From the NCBI RefSeq assembly GCF_007655135.1, contig NC_045128.1:27560811-27624810 (forward strand): a stretch of DNA of 64,000 nt, read 5' to 3'. Numbering within the stretch: the first letter of the stretch is position 1; every line of letters starts with the position of its first letter. The notes beneath the pieces are model-generated. The model had not been told where the DNA came from and ran no database searches. It saw only the letters and a program-made list of their open reading frames with translations. A program made the translations under genes and the position numbers. Shown one piece after another: positions 25,477 through 36,929 of the stretch. The stretch comes from Punica granatum. Taxonomy: Eukaryota > Streptophyta > Magnoliopsida > Myrtales > Lythraceae.

Positions 25477-25953
25477 TGTAATCAGCAATATAATTAGTCC
25501 TAATAAGTCACAAAATGAACGATGATTCAAAAGGTACTATCTCAAAAGTGAAGCGTGAGCATTATCTCAAAAGGTACATAAAAGAAAAGGGAGACTTAGA
25601 TCACTCGAACCTCAATTCACCGAATTCCGTTGGTTTCAGGTGGAAATTCAGATCTTTGTGCATGAAGACAAAACTCCACACTAGCTCATCATTCCCAAAC
25701 AAGCAATTAATCAATTTTTGTCCCGAAAGTAGATTGAAAGATCTATTGGATTTTATAAGCTAGGTTCAATGCTTCTTTGACTCTTCCCATTCTCCCGTTA
25801 TGGAGAATAACTCACATATATTCAATATATGTGTTAATGGTATTTGATTATTCATGAATGCAATCCATTCATTTCTTGTAACCACCAAGAAATTCAAGAG
25901 TCATTAGCTTGTGAACAAGTTCCTCATTCACCCATTAGCCATAATTTCCAACA
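25477..25953 (-). repeat. 3' LTR of the Copia element, internally deleted
   Basis: It matches 30486-31194 at both ends but lacks about 230 bp in the middle (after GAACGATGATTCAAA). The deletion joint shows a short repeat, AAAGGTAC, also found downstream. Confidence 0.9.
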
Positions 25954-26476
25954 ATCCCCACATGAATGGAAATTGTTTTGTTTCGACTCGTAGATAGTGT
26001 TCACCAGTTGAACCTGTATAGGATAGGTAGGTGTCACCACCCTTGAACCTTCCCTTATGAAAATACATGTACTTTACTAGCAGTCCAATAGACACGGAGT
26101 CCTTGAATTGTTTCGCTATTTTGTGTAAAGATATCACACACCTCACACATGAGTCAACTGACTTCCTTCAGTTCTCATAGTTGTGTCCATTTTTGCCATG
26201 GAATACCGTCCTGATTCTGCGAGAGTTTCTGAAGAATTAAGTCCATAGAAATTCTCCTATAAAGCGGCCTCACTCATCTCTCACATAGGTGATTTCACAT
26301 ATCATTAAAGCAATTTAGATTGCTAGCCTTATCCATTTATCATTGTTTCATCAAGGAATGGTCCAAGGATTTTCTCCCCCACAGTGATTTAATTCGATTC
26401 TATAACTTGGTTGTCCCATTGAACCTAGATCTTGGGATCTCTAGTCAGCTAGGTTGGGTGTCCGCTATAAAACCTT

Positions 26477-29400
26477 TCATCTAATGGACTTTAGACCCAT
26501 TCCCTTTGACAACTTCTCAAACTGCTCTTTACTTAACCCTTTGATTAGCGGATCTGCTATATTATCCTTTGACTGCACATAGTCAATAGAGATAATTCCA
26601 GTTGAGGTCAATTGTCTAATGGTATTATGTCTACGACGTATATGTCTAGACTTACCATTATAGATATTACTCTAGGCCCTTCCAATTGCCGTTTGACTGT
26701 CACAGTGGATACAAATTGGTGGCACAGGTTTTTCCCATTTAGGAATGTCATCTAGAAAATGGCGCAGCCATTCAGCTTCTTCTCCACATTTATCCAGAGT
26801 AATAAACTCATATTCTATTGTGGACCTAGCGATAACAGTTTGTTTCGCGGACTTCCATGAAACTGCTGCACCTGCTAGTATGAACACATATCCACTAGTG
26901 GATTTCAAATCCGTTATATCAGATATCCAGTTTGCATCACTGTACCCCTCTAGGACAGCTGGATATCTAGTATAGTGCAGCCCGTAATCTCGAGTGTATC
27001 TAAGGTATCTGAGTACCCTAACAATTGCCTTCCAATGGTCCCTACTCGGATTACTCGTATATCTGCTGAGTCTACTAACCGAGTATGCAATATATGGCCT
27101 AGTACAACTCATCAAATACATTAGACTTCCAATGACCCACGAGTATTCTAACTGAGAAATACTCTCTCCTCTATTCTTTAATAGATGAAGATTATTGTTT
27201 ATTGGAGTCTTTGAAATTCCATAATTATTTTTGATAAATTTTTCCAGAATTTTATCTATGTAGTGTGACTAATTCAAAATTAGTCCATCTGATGTTCTCA
27301 TGATTTTAATTTCTAAAATCACATCAGCGAGTCCCATATCTTTCATGTCAAATCTCGAATTCAGCATATTCTTCGTAGATTTGATCATTATGTCATCACT
27401 ACCAACAATGAGTATGTCATCCACATAGAGACATAAAATGATGTAATCATTTTCTGTCTCCTTGATGTATACACATTTATCACACTCATTGATCTTAAAT
27501 CCTTTGGAAATCATTGCATTATCGAATTTTTCGTGCCACTGTTTTAGCACTTGTTTAACCCATATAATGATTTGACCAATTTACAGAGTTTCCTTTCTTT
27601 TCCTGGAGCCACGAACCCCTCGGGTTGTTCCATATAGATTTCTTCATCTAAATCTCCATTTAGGAAAGCTGTTTTCACATCCATTTGATGAACTTCCAAA
27701 TTACGTAGTGCCGCAATTGCAAGTATCATCCTAATGAAATTTATTCTCGTCACAGGAGAATAAGTATCAAAATAGTCCAAGCCTTCCTTTTGCTTGTATC
27801 CCTTAATTATAAGCCTGGCCTTGTACTTATCAATAGATCCATATGCTTTCATTTTCCTCTTAAAGATCCATTTGGATCTTAAGGGTTTACAACCAGTGGG
27901 GAGATCCACTAATTCCTAAGTATGATTTCGCAGAATCGAATCAATTTCACTTTTGATCGCCTCCTTCCAGAGAGGTCCCATAGAGGAATTCACTGCTTCA
28001 GCATAGCTTTGTGGTTCCTTTTCTAACAAATATGTCAGAAAATCATTCCCGAATGATTTTTCAATTCTAGCTCTTTTGCTGCGTCTAGGTTCAATCTCTT
28101 GATCTGAACCCTGCCTTTCATGATCTACATCATGAAGTCCATCATTCATAGTATGTGAGGTTCGTTTCGATGAACTCGATGCCTCATTCAATTTACATGG
28201 AAGTACATCTTCAAAGAACGATGCATTCCTTGATTCCATTATCGTATTCTTGTGTATATCGAGAATCTTATATTCATACACAAGAAATCGATAAGCACTA
28301 CTGTTATGTGCATAGCCAATAAAGATGCAGTCTACCGTCTTATGAGCGATCTTTACTTTTTTTGGTGTCGGAACGACTACTTTTGCCAAGCACTCCCACA
28401 CTCACAAGTAATCATAGGATGGTCTCCTACCTCTGAATAATTCATAAGGTGTCTTTTCCCCTTTCTTCAATAGGTAATTGCTTGACAATATTGTTTCACC
28501 CCACATATTTTGAGGTAATCCTGAACTTAATATCATCGCATTCATCATGTCTTTCAACGTGCGATTTTTGCGTTCAGCAACACCATTCGATTGAGGTGAA
28601 TATGGTGCAGTCATTTCGTGTATAATTCCGTATTGTGCACAGAATTTCCCGAAAGGCGTTACATATTCGCCTCCTCTGTCACTCATCAATCTCTTGATTT
28701 TCTTGTTGAGTTGATTCTCAACTTCATTTTTATAGAGAACAAATTTCTCTATGGCCTCATCTTTGCTTTTCAACAAATATACATAACAATATTTTGTACT
28801 ATCATCGATAAAGGTAATAAAATAATTATTACCACCTCTTGTTGTTGCGAACTTTAAATCGCATACATCACTATGAATTAGATCAAGTGGCTCGGTGTTC
28901 TTTTCAATCGTTTGAAAGGGTGACCTTGTCAATTTTGCCTCAACACAAATTTCACATTTGTGCTGTGAATCAATTTGGAATGTAGGTATGTGATTCAAGT
29001 TAATTAATCTACGCAAAGTATTATAATTAACATGACCTAGTCTTCCATGCCACAAATTAGGAGACTCAATCAAATACGCAGAAGAACAAGAATTCTTATT
29101 GATAATGGTCATTATATTGAGCTTAAAAAGCCCATCACACATATATCCCTTTCCTACGTACATTCCAGACTTGGACAAAACAACTTTGTCTGACTCAAAA
29201 ACCATCTTGAACCCATGTTTGTTCAGCAATGACCTGGAGACTAAATTCTTTCGAATCTCAGGTACGTACAATACGTTGTTCAAAGTCAACTCCTTTCCTA
29301 AAGTAATCTTTAAGACCACCTTGCCTTGACCTTCAACAGCAGAATGGGCAGAATTTCCCATATAGATCCTCTCTCCAGTGACCGATTCGAGCATAGTGAA

Positions 29401-30450
29401 CAGGTCTCTGTTTGAGCACACATGTCTGGTGACACCGGTATCAAGCCACCATTCCTTTGGGTTGGACCCAATGAGGTTCACCTCTGAAACCACAGCGGAT
29501 AGGTTGATGTCTACCACATCTTAGACCATTTCATTAACCACGTTTGCTTCATGGTCCTTTTTCCTCTATAGGAGCCTACAGTCAGCAAATCTGTGACCTT
29601 TCTTGTCACAGTTGAAGCATTTCCCCTGAAACTTGGGCTTGAAGATTCCTCCATTCCTACCTAGCTTCTTCTTGCCTTTTTTGTTCTTGGAGCTTTGCCC
29701 TTGCTCCATGACGTTTACCTTAGCAGCAGGGTGGATGAGATCCTTTCCGGAGTTTTTATTGTCTTCTTCAATTTGAAGCTTGACAACAAGATCTTCAATT
29801 GTCATCTCCTTTCGCTTATGCTTCAGATAATTCTTGACATCCTTCCAACCAGGAGGCAGCTTCTCAATGACAACAGCCACTTGGAAGGATTCACTTAGAG
29901 CCATCCCTTCAGCCTGAGTCTCATGCAAGAGCACTTGAAATTCCTGTACTTGACTCATTACGGTCCTTGAATCCACCATTTTAAAATCGAGGAACCGTCC
30001 GACGAGAAATTTCTTTGCATCGGCATCCTCTGATTTATATTTACGGTCCAAGGATTCCTATAGCTCTTTTGCCGTCTTAAACCTATGATAGACACTATAC
30101 AGGGAATCATGAAGACTATTCATGATATAATTCCGAAAAAAATAATCGGAGTGCTTCCAAGCGTCAACCGCACTAAGAGCCTGCACATCTGACTCCCCCA
30201 CGGATAGGGTTGGAGCATTTTCAGTCAAGAATCTTGCAAGGTTCAGAGTTATGAGGTAGAATAGCATCTTTTGTTACCACCTCTTGAAGTTCAACCCATT
30301 GAACTTCTCGGGCTTCTCGACATGGTTCACAGGCACCATCGAGGGAGTAGTCACGTTTTGGCTAACCAAATGGTTAGGCAAGATAGGAGCAGGGCCGGAG
30401 CCAGTAGTCTGGCTTCCGTTGGTCGTATCTCCATCGTTCCCCGACGCCAT
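26477..30450 (-). pseudogene. Copia gag-pol polyprotein, broken by stops and a frameshift
   Basis: Starting at the ATG at 30450, one frame runs through gag (zinc knuckle [14 protein letters not shown] near 29585), a protease-like start (EWWLDTG), the integrase zinc-binding segment ([14 protein letters not shown]) and catalytic core ([25 protein letters not shown]). It continues into reverse transcriptase (MDVKTAFLNGDL, LYVDDILIVGSDD) and RNase H ([21 protein letters not shown]). It is interrupted by stop codons at 30274, 30058, 29566, 29521, 28402, 27916, 27269 and 26672 (lowest coordinate of each codon). A one-base frameshift near 27555 separates two otherwise continuous frames, and the last part ends at TGA 26477-26479. 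The element cannot encode its own proteins. Confidence 0.93.
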
Positions 30451-30485
30451 TCGAATCATTCAAATAACAAATTCTGTTTCAAGAT

Positions 30486-31194
30486 TGTAATCAGCAATAT
30501 AATTAGCCATAATAAGTCACAAAATGAACGATGATTCAAATAGCAATTCGGACAAATAAAATGCTATAAAATTAAATGAATTTCACTAGTGTAAGAACTT
30601 AAAAATTCAATCTGAAACAAGGGCGAAACCGAAAGATACGAGAGAGTCGAGTCTTGTGTTAGACACAAACCCCTTAAAACAGAATTGTCCCCTCCTGGGT
30701 GCTTGAGGTCACGTGGACAATCGTTTCCCAAGGTAAAACGGCAACAAGCGAAGTAGCAACACAAACAGCAACGCTCCAACGAACTCGAAGTGAAACGTGA
30801 ACACTATCTCAAAAGGTACATAAGAGAAAAGGGGAGACTTGGATCCCTCGAACCTCAATTCACCGAATTCCATTGGTTTCAAGTGGAAATTCGGATCTTT
30901 GTGCATGAAGACAAAACTCCACACTAGCTCATCATTCCCAAACAAGCAATTAATCAATTTTTGTCCCGAAAGTAGATTGAAAGATCTATTGGATTTTATA
31001 GGCTATGTTCAATGCTTCTTTGACTCTTCCCATTCTCCCATTATGGAGAATAACTCATATATTCAACATATGTGTTAATGGTATTTGATTATTCATGAAT
31101 GCAATCCATTCATTTCTTGTAACCACCAAGAAATTCATGAGTCATTAGCTTGTGAACAATTTTCTCATTCACTCATTAGCCATAATTTCCAACC
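30486..31194 (-). repeat. 5' LTR of the Copia element
   Basis: 709 bp, the longer of the two LTRs. The outer end reads CC where the other LTR has CA on the plus strand. It should hold the element promoter. The sequence after it on the element strand does not match the usual initiator-Met primer site. Confidence 0.9.
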
Positions 31195-31199
31195 ATGCT

Positions 31200-33237
31200 T
31201 TTAGTGATTCCAGCTAATCTTTTTATAACAAAATTAAAACTCACAAGCCAAGGGAGTTTTTCCACCGTCACACCATTTTCAGTACTGACTGATGGGAAGG
31301 GAGATGAGAAGTAAGAGAGGGCTTTCTATTTTACAACACATGCGGCTTTGTTTTTCTTTTCTTTTTTCTTTGGGTGAAACTGAGAAACGGGGAGTTCTAG
31401 TTTTTTCTTTTTTTCGTTGGCCTTTTCTTGGTTCAAAGAAAGAAACGGGGAGTTTCAATTCTTAGTGATGGAATTGAAAGTTTTTAATATAGATTAATGA
31501 ATTTACTTTTTAGTTTTCATTGTAAGAGAAGTCTTTTTTCTCTTAAGAGGTGTGCAGCCCATTTTTCTTTTACTCCGGCAAAGGTGAAAATAGGAGTTTA
31601 GATAATTATTATTAAATTTAGTCCTTTATTTTTGTAGGGTCAAATTATCTCCATAGGTAATTGAGAAGTGACACAATAATGTGTTGAGAATTTGAAAATT
31701 GGAGGGACAAAGTTAATCCCCCTTCTATGTTTCACCGTATAGATGTGATGGCTAGTGTGTCTTGTCATGGAAATATAAATCTGACCTTCCCGCAGGCACG
31801 CTCGGGGCGGTGACATCCATATCCATATGAGTTCGTAAAAAGGGCATTTAAATCCTTCTTTCTTTCTTTTTTTCTTTGGTGAATTAAATCCTTCTTTCTA
31901 ATTGGGATTGTCTATTACGTACAATCATATGTGCTGTAGAGAAGACAAGGCAACCCGCCCTTGACACCGAGGATTGGAGAAAAGAAATTACTGTTTATGG
32001 ATCATGGGGAATTATACATCAAGCCTAGCAGTATAAGTGATAGCATTTTTATTTTTTCTTTTTATATGAGTCTCACGAATTTAATACAGGAAAAGAGAAA
32101 GTAAAAATAACTAAGTATGGAAATGTAATTATTAATAATGAAACGGGAATAACTTCTTGATTTCAAGTCATAAAGTCGAGCATTATTGAACTAAATCCTC
32201 TTTTTACAAAAAAAAAAAAGAGGGAAACTGAGCTTAATCTGAGTCAGAGGTGAATGTCACCACACCATATCTCAATTCTCCACTGTCTGCTCAATTGAAA
32301 ATTGACAATAGTCAATAGGGCATGGTCTTAGGTACGCAGTTACATGAAAAATTGCCTAAGAAATCGTACCCTTGGAGCCTAAAAGCATCTAAAATGGGAG
32401 GATCTTTTTGGATCTCCATCGAGGGCTCACACGACGCCATACTATATTACCCGAAGAGAGACTAGGTAAAAAGAGGAACTTTCCACTCCACTAATTGATT
32501 ATTATTTGGGTTCTCATTATGATCTCACACTTTTTATTTCATAAAAAAATTAAAAAAAAAGAAGTTGACCTTTTAATGCGCGGCTTGCATGCCACGTGAC
32601 GGGAGCAGCTAGCCCATACTTGGCTCTTTTGCTAGTCAATAATATATATATATATATATATATAAAAAGCTACCATGTAGCAGCAATGATCACCATGTGA
32701 CAGCCCTTAATTGGCTTCATTCCCATTCAAAGGGACGAGTCCCTCTTCGAAGGGCCTTCGGCCCCCACCTCTAATAGGTTCGGGGCCGGGGCCGTTCCCC
32801 CTTGCTGCCACGTGAGCAAGGGGAGCCGAAGAGGCCCCTCATTGAATCGAAATAATGTTAGTCGCCTTCCATAATTATTTCATCTTTTTCTTCGGCCGGG
32901 TACTTTTTTTTTTATAAGTCATAATTATTTCTTCTTAGGAAGTTCTGGAGGGCCCTTTATTAGGAAAACCCTTAATCTAATGTAGGATTTAGGCTCAAAA
33001 TAAAATAAAATAAATCATGTTTTATCCCAAGTATTCAATGCCATTTTCCACAGTATACATGGTCTTAGTGTAGCAACACAAAACCTCGACTCAAAATCAA
33101 AAAGGTTTGGATTTAATTCTTGCTAGTAGAACTTATGTAATCTTTTATTTCATTTGATTTTCTAGTTTGATATTATGCCATGTGCCTCTCTTATGACAAA
33201 AGAAATCAACTAATTAATACGTATTTTCATTTCTCTC
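31200..33237. other. Gene-free stretch
   Basis: AT-rich with several poly-T or poly-A runs, a (TA)n run at about 32642-32664 and a GC-rich patch at 32740-32850. No coding region was found. Confidence 0.5.
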
Positions 33238-33420
33238 TTTTTCGGTGTGAACTCTGATATGCGGTAGCTTAATGGGCCCCGACCGATTCAGTTGAGCCAA
33301 ATCAGCCCACTAATAGGTAAAACTTTCATACATGAATTTTTTTTATTCACAAGACTCAAACCCAAGAGATTGTTTAAGGGAAAAAAAGCGTCGAACCTCT
33401 TGAACCAACCAACGTTGATA
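33238..33420 (-). mobile_element. SINE family A copy
   Basis: In reverse orientation it shows TTCGGTGTGAACTC (3' end), GACCGATTCAGTTGAG, TAGGTAAAACTTTCA, CAAGACTCAAACCCAAGA (B-box-like region) and CGTCGAACCTCTTGAACC (head). Length is near full. The flanks share only a weak CTCTCTT. Confidence 0.75.
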
Positions 33421-34296
33421 TTTCCACCTCTCTCTTACGTGGACTCGGTACAATGGAATATGAATCCTAATAAGTAGTTTTCCATTGCCATACCCCTTGT
33501 CCCTCCATGGTAACCCGGAATATATATAGGAAAGAATTGGAAGTTCCTATAAATCAAGTATGAAACTTCTTAATTAATAAGTGAAAGCACGTAACACTGC
33601 AACTACGAGAAAGGCTTATATGTAACGGGTATATCACGTGATAATGTCACAAGCCAACAAGGTTTTCCAATTCCTACACTTCCTCTCTCACCTCTAGTGC
33701 ATATTAAGATGAGAATTCCTAAACAATCATTTAATAAAGTTCATGTCGCTCGTTACAGAACAATTAAATGTTAAGTGGACAACTAATCTTTTTTGCTCAA
33801 TAAGTGAACAATTAATTCTTTGACAAACTTTTTCACTTTTTTTTATTGAACTTTCATCTCGAGTTTCATTATTTTCCAAAAAAAAATGAAAAGTTTTAGA
33901 ATGTCTTCGTAGTCATTTGAAATATTTTTCAACAATAATAGAGTGGAATATGTGCGTTGGCACACTATTAAAATAATCGGGTTTAGCGAGGGGAAGATCC
34001 CTCACTAATTCCTAATTAGCGAGCGATCACGTTCCCTCAATAATTATGGCCTCACTAATACCTACTAGGGGTCTAACCCTCGCTAAATCCCTCGCTAATT
34101 CCTCACTAAGTCCTCCAGTAATCTCTCGCTAAAGGCGAGATAGTAAAAAAAAAAAATTTGAATTCTACCTAGCGAGGGATATAGACCTCGCTAATCCCTC
34201 GCTACTTGCGTGGGATTAGTGAGGGAAATTTCCCTCACTAAAGCCTTTCAAAAAATCAAAATTAATTCATTCCACCTTCGATTCCTCCCTGTTCCT

Positions 34297-34415
34297 TATT
34301 ATTGGAGCGGTTCGAACCCGGGACCTCCCGATCCCACATGCTTGCCCCCGCATGCCCGCATCTCTCCTGTTTATGGCAATCTCCTTCACTGTTGAGCTAT
34401 ATCGAATTTCACTTG
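34297..34415 (-). mobile_element. tRNA-like SINE head inside the CACTA remnant
   Basis: On the minus strand an A-box-like stretch (TATAGCTCAACAGTGAAGGAG, 34401-34381) and a perfect B box (GGTTCGAACC, about 34319-34308) lie about 62 bases apart. That spacing is too wide for a normal tRNA gene, and no anticodon stem is apparent, so it reads as a tRNA-derived retroelement fragment. Confidence 0.5.
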
Positions 34416-34769
34416 TTATTCTTCTACACTTACTTATATTTATATTACTTATACTTTTATATTTATATTTATATTAATATTATTTGTGTTTACTTTTCGA
34501 AATACCGAAAACATTTCTTATTACAAACCAAACATACAAACATCCACATTAACACAATATCCACTCACAAACTACCTACACATACAAACATTTATCTACA
34601 TGATTATCCACATATATATGTCCAAGTCTTCCAATCAATAAAAAACCAAACATACAAGCCATTCCACTTAACACATATTCAAAACAAATCAACATATTCA
34701 TCATCATCATCTACATCATCCTCATCCTCTCCCTTGCCATGGGCACTATCACCGCAAGGTTGTTTCCCC

Positions 34770-36250
34770 TAGAGGTATCAAGAGCGTATTTTCCCATTTG
34801 TTCTGCCATGCAACCCGCAATAAATTTCATAAGCTTTTGATGCTCTCGAAGTTCGCACTCAGAGTGCTCAATTTAGTGGTCACTTCCTCATAACGTTCGT
34901 CACTCATCCCCACCGTGCTAGATGGTCCACAATTAGTAGGTAGTGAGCTACTGGAATCGCAACGATACCAATTAATCCCATGTGCACGGCCCTTCTTCTC
35001 GTCCTAACCATCTCTGCCAAAGCTTGAAAGCGTTTTCATTAGAAATGTTGGGACCAATAGACTGGGACGCCTGAGTAAACTTCTCCTGTTAAGATAATAA
35101 AAACAAAAAAAGAATAAGATATCCACATATCAATAACATTCAATAACCAACAAGCTAAAGTTTTTGTTAAGTATCAAACAACAAGTCCTTTTAATCTTAA
35201 TTAGAACTTACCACATTCTCTTGTGCATATCGGCCAACCCAAGCACCATCCTTTCTCCTTTGATGGTTTCTTTCGTAGACCTCTAGGAAAGTGACCCGTC
35301 TTTCTTCTTTCTTCGACTGCAAAAAAACGATGAATTCATGAACAATGCTCGGTAAAGCCATATATTGAATTGTTGAAAATGTTAATTTTCATTAAAAAAA
35401 AAACTCATTTCAATGATGATAACAAGCATTGTCACTTACCATTCTATACACGAGGGTATCTTTCATTTAGATCCTCCGGTATGGACGGATGCTCTAGCAT
35501 TCGAATTTCTATTCGCTTTATTCGCCTTAGAAATCTTATGAAAATCTTGTTTTTCTCAATGTGCATGGAGCTCTGCCAAATGAGCATTTTCGAGGAAATC
35601 AAGTGGCTTCCCCTGTACCTAGTGCTTGAAATATATATCTGATAATCGCTCGCTTGCCTTCGTCATGAATGGCGTCCTTATATAATTCTCGAACCTTGGA
35701 TTCCAAAAACACAATTTTTGCATAATGAAATAGTTTGTACATTAGTATATAGGTACTTGTCAATGAAATACACACGTTATATGTATATAAAGTCATTACC
35801 ATGACCTTCCACTCTTGGAATAACATCAAACGACCTGGCTTAGGGACTTGACCGAATGAATAGATCGGGTGGCTAGGCTTTAAGAATTGGTTGATGTGAC
35901 TATGTAAAACGGTCACAACCCGTTCCGTACCCTTGTGCTATCAATAAACCTGCATGGATAAAATTGGTAATTACTTGATGTCATTTATAATGACCAACAC
36001 ACATAAACCACATGTACATTTAGTGAACACATAAAGGAAAAATACTACGTACCCATCATTGAAATCAAGTATGAGATAGAACCAGGCATTATAATCCTCT
36101 TACTCTTTCGGCCACTGGTTTGCCAGGAAGGAAGGGACCCACTGATTTGGCCGCGAAGTACCGCTACCATCACCGTATGCCTTGGGCGTCTGCTCTGGTG
36201 GAGAGTTGTGTACAGATGAGTTCGTTCGAGGCCGGCCCTGCCCTTGTGAT
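34770..36250 (-). pseudogene. CACTA-associated transposase_24-like protein remnant
   Basis: Broken frames on the minus strand include EVYERNHQRRKDGAWVGRYA near 35300-35240 and HQKLMKFIAGCMAEQMG near 34840-34795, followed by a low-complexity C-terminus. The order and wording fit the Ptta/En/Spm transposase_24 family that accompanies tnp2 in CACTA elements. Stops and frameshifts prevent expression. The exact limits of the original gene cannot be set. Confidence 0.5.
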
Positions 36251-36929
36251 GGAAATATCGTTTTGGGAACCTGTAAAATAAAATTAAATGAAATTCTTAT
36301 ATTAACGTTATAAAAAAACTCATATCAAGCAAATGTCGCTATAAGTAATGTTTATAAAAACATTATATCACCTGCGAATCATCACATGAATACTGAGACT
36401 GAGGAGCTTCATAACGCGGGATGGAAGCGAGGGCATCATGTGCCATGAATAAGGTTGCATTCAAGTCAATGGAAAATATGCTCCCGTTCTGGACTGTTTA
36501 TGAGGTCATCCTTCCGACGGTTCGTACTCAAAACTCACGCCGTGCCTTCCTTCTTACCTCAACTACATTGTCCAGACATCTACATTAAAACAAATTCAAA
36601 CAGATTATTAGTCATAATCGACAAAAACGAGTATAACTGATTATATTGCATAATGTTAAAAAAATCATTCAATTACTGAATATATTTGTATACATTATGC
36701 AACCAAAAAGCATTCAGCAATTTCAATGAAAACGAGTTCAATCATCGTCATCATCAACATCATCATATTGGGCAACATCATCATTATCATCATCATTACC
36801 CCAATCGAAACCATCCAACCTAACTTCATCGTCCACATCATTGTGAACATACTCATCACGATTGTTGATATTAACCAATGCATGATCAATATCATCTGAA
36901 GTTATTGGACAAATGTGCGGATGATCTTC

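Larger units (their letters stand above)
25477..31194 (-). mobile_element. Ty1/copia LTR retrotransposon, degenerate
   Basis: LTRs at both ends (25477-25953 and 30486-31194) begin TG and, on the left copy, end CA on the element strand. The polyprotein order is gag, protease, integrase, reverse transcriptase, RNase H, which defines the Copia group. A purine-rich stretch (GTGGGGAT) sits just before the 3' LTR on the minus strand. Candidate 5-bp target sites are ATGCC (25472-25476) and ATGCT (31195-31199), four of five matching. LTR divergence of several percent and eight stops indicate an old insertion. It lies about 400 bp upstream of the purple acid phosphatase. Confidence 0.93.

Noticed and set aside
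26745..26975. Open frame on the plus strand within the Copia element
   Set aside because: Antisense shadow of the RNase H region of the element.
34297..34415. Possible genuine tRNA gene
   Set aside because: A and B boxes are present, but spacing and lack of an acceptor stem rule out a functional tRNA.
34302..34772. 156-residue open frame on the plus strand
   Set aside because: Low-complexity (Tyr, Ile, His and Ser runs) and antisense to the CACTA remnant and a tRNA-like head. Not a gene.
36695..36895. Methionine-rich open frame on the minus strand
   Set aside because: It comes from CAT/ATG-rich low-complexity DNA. The phase that fits the transposon is an acidic tail, not this frame.
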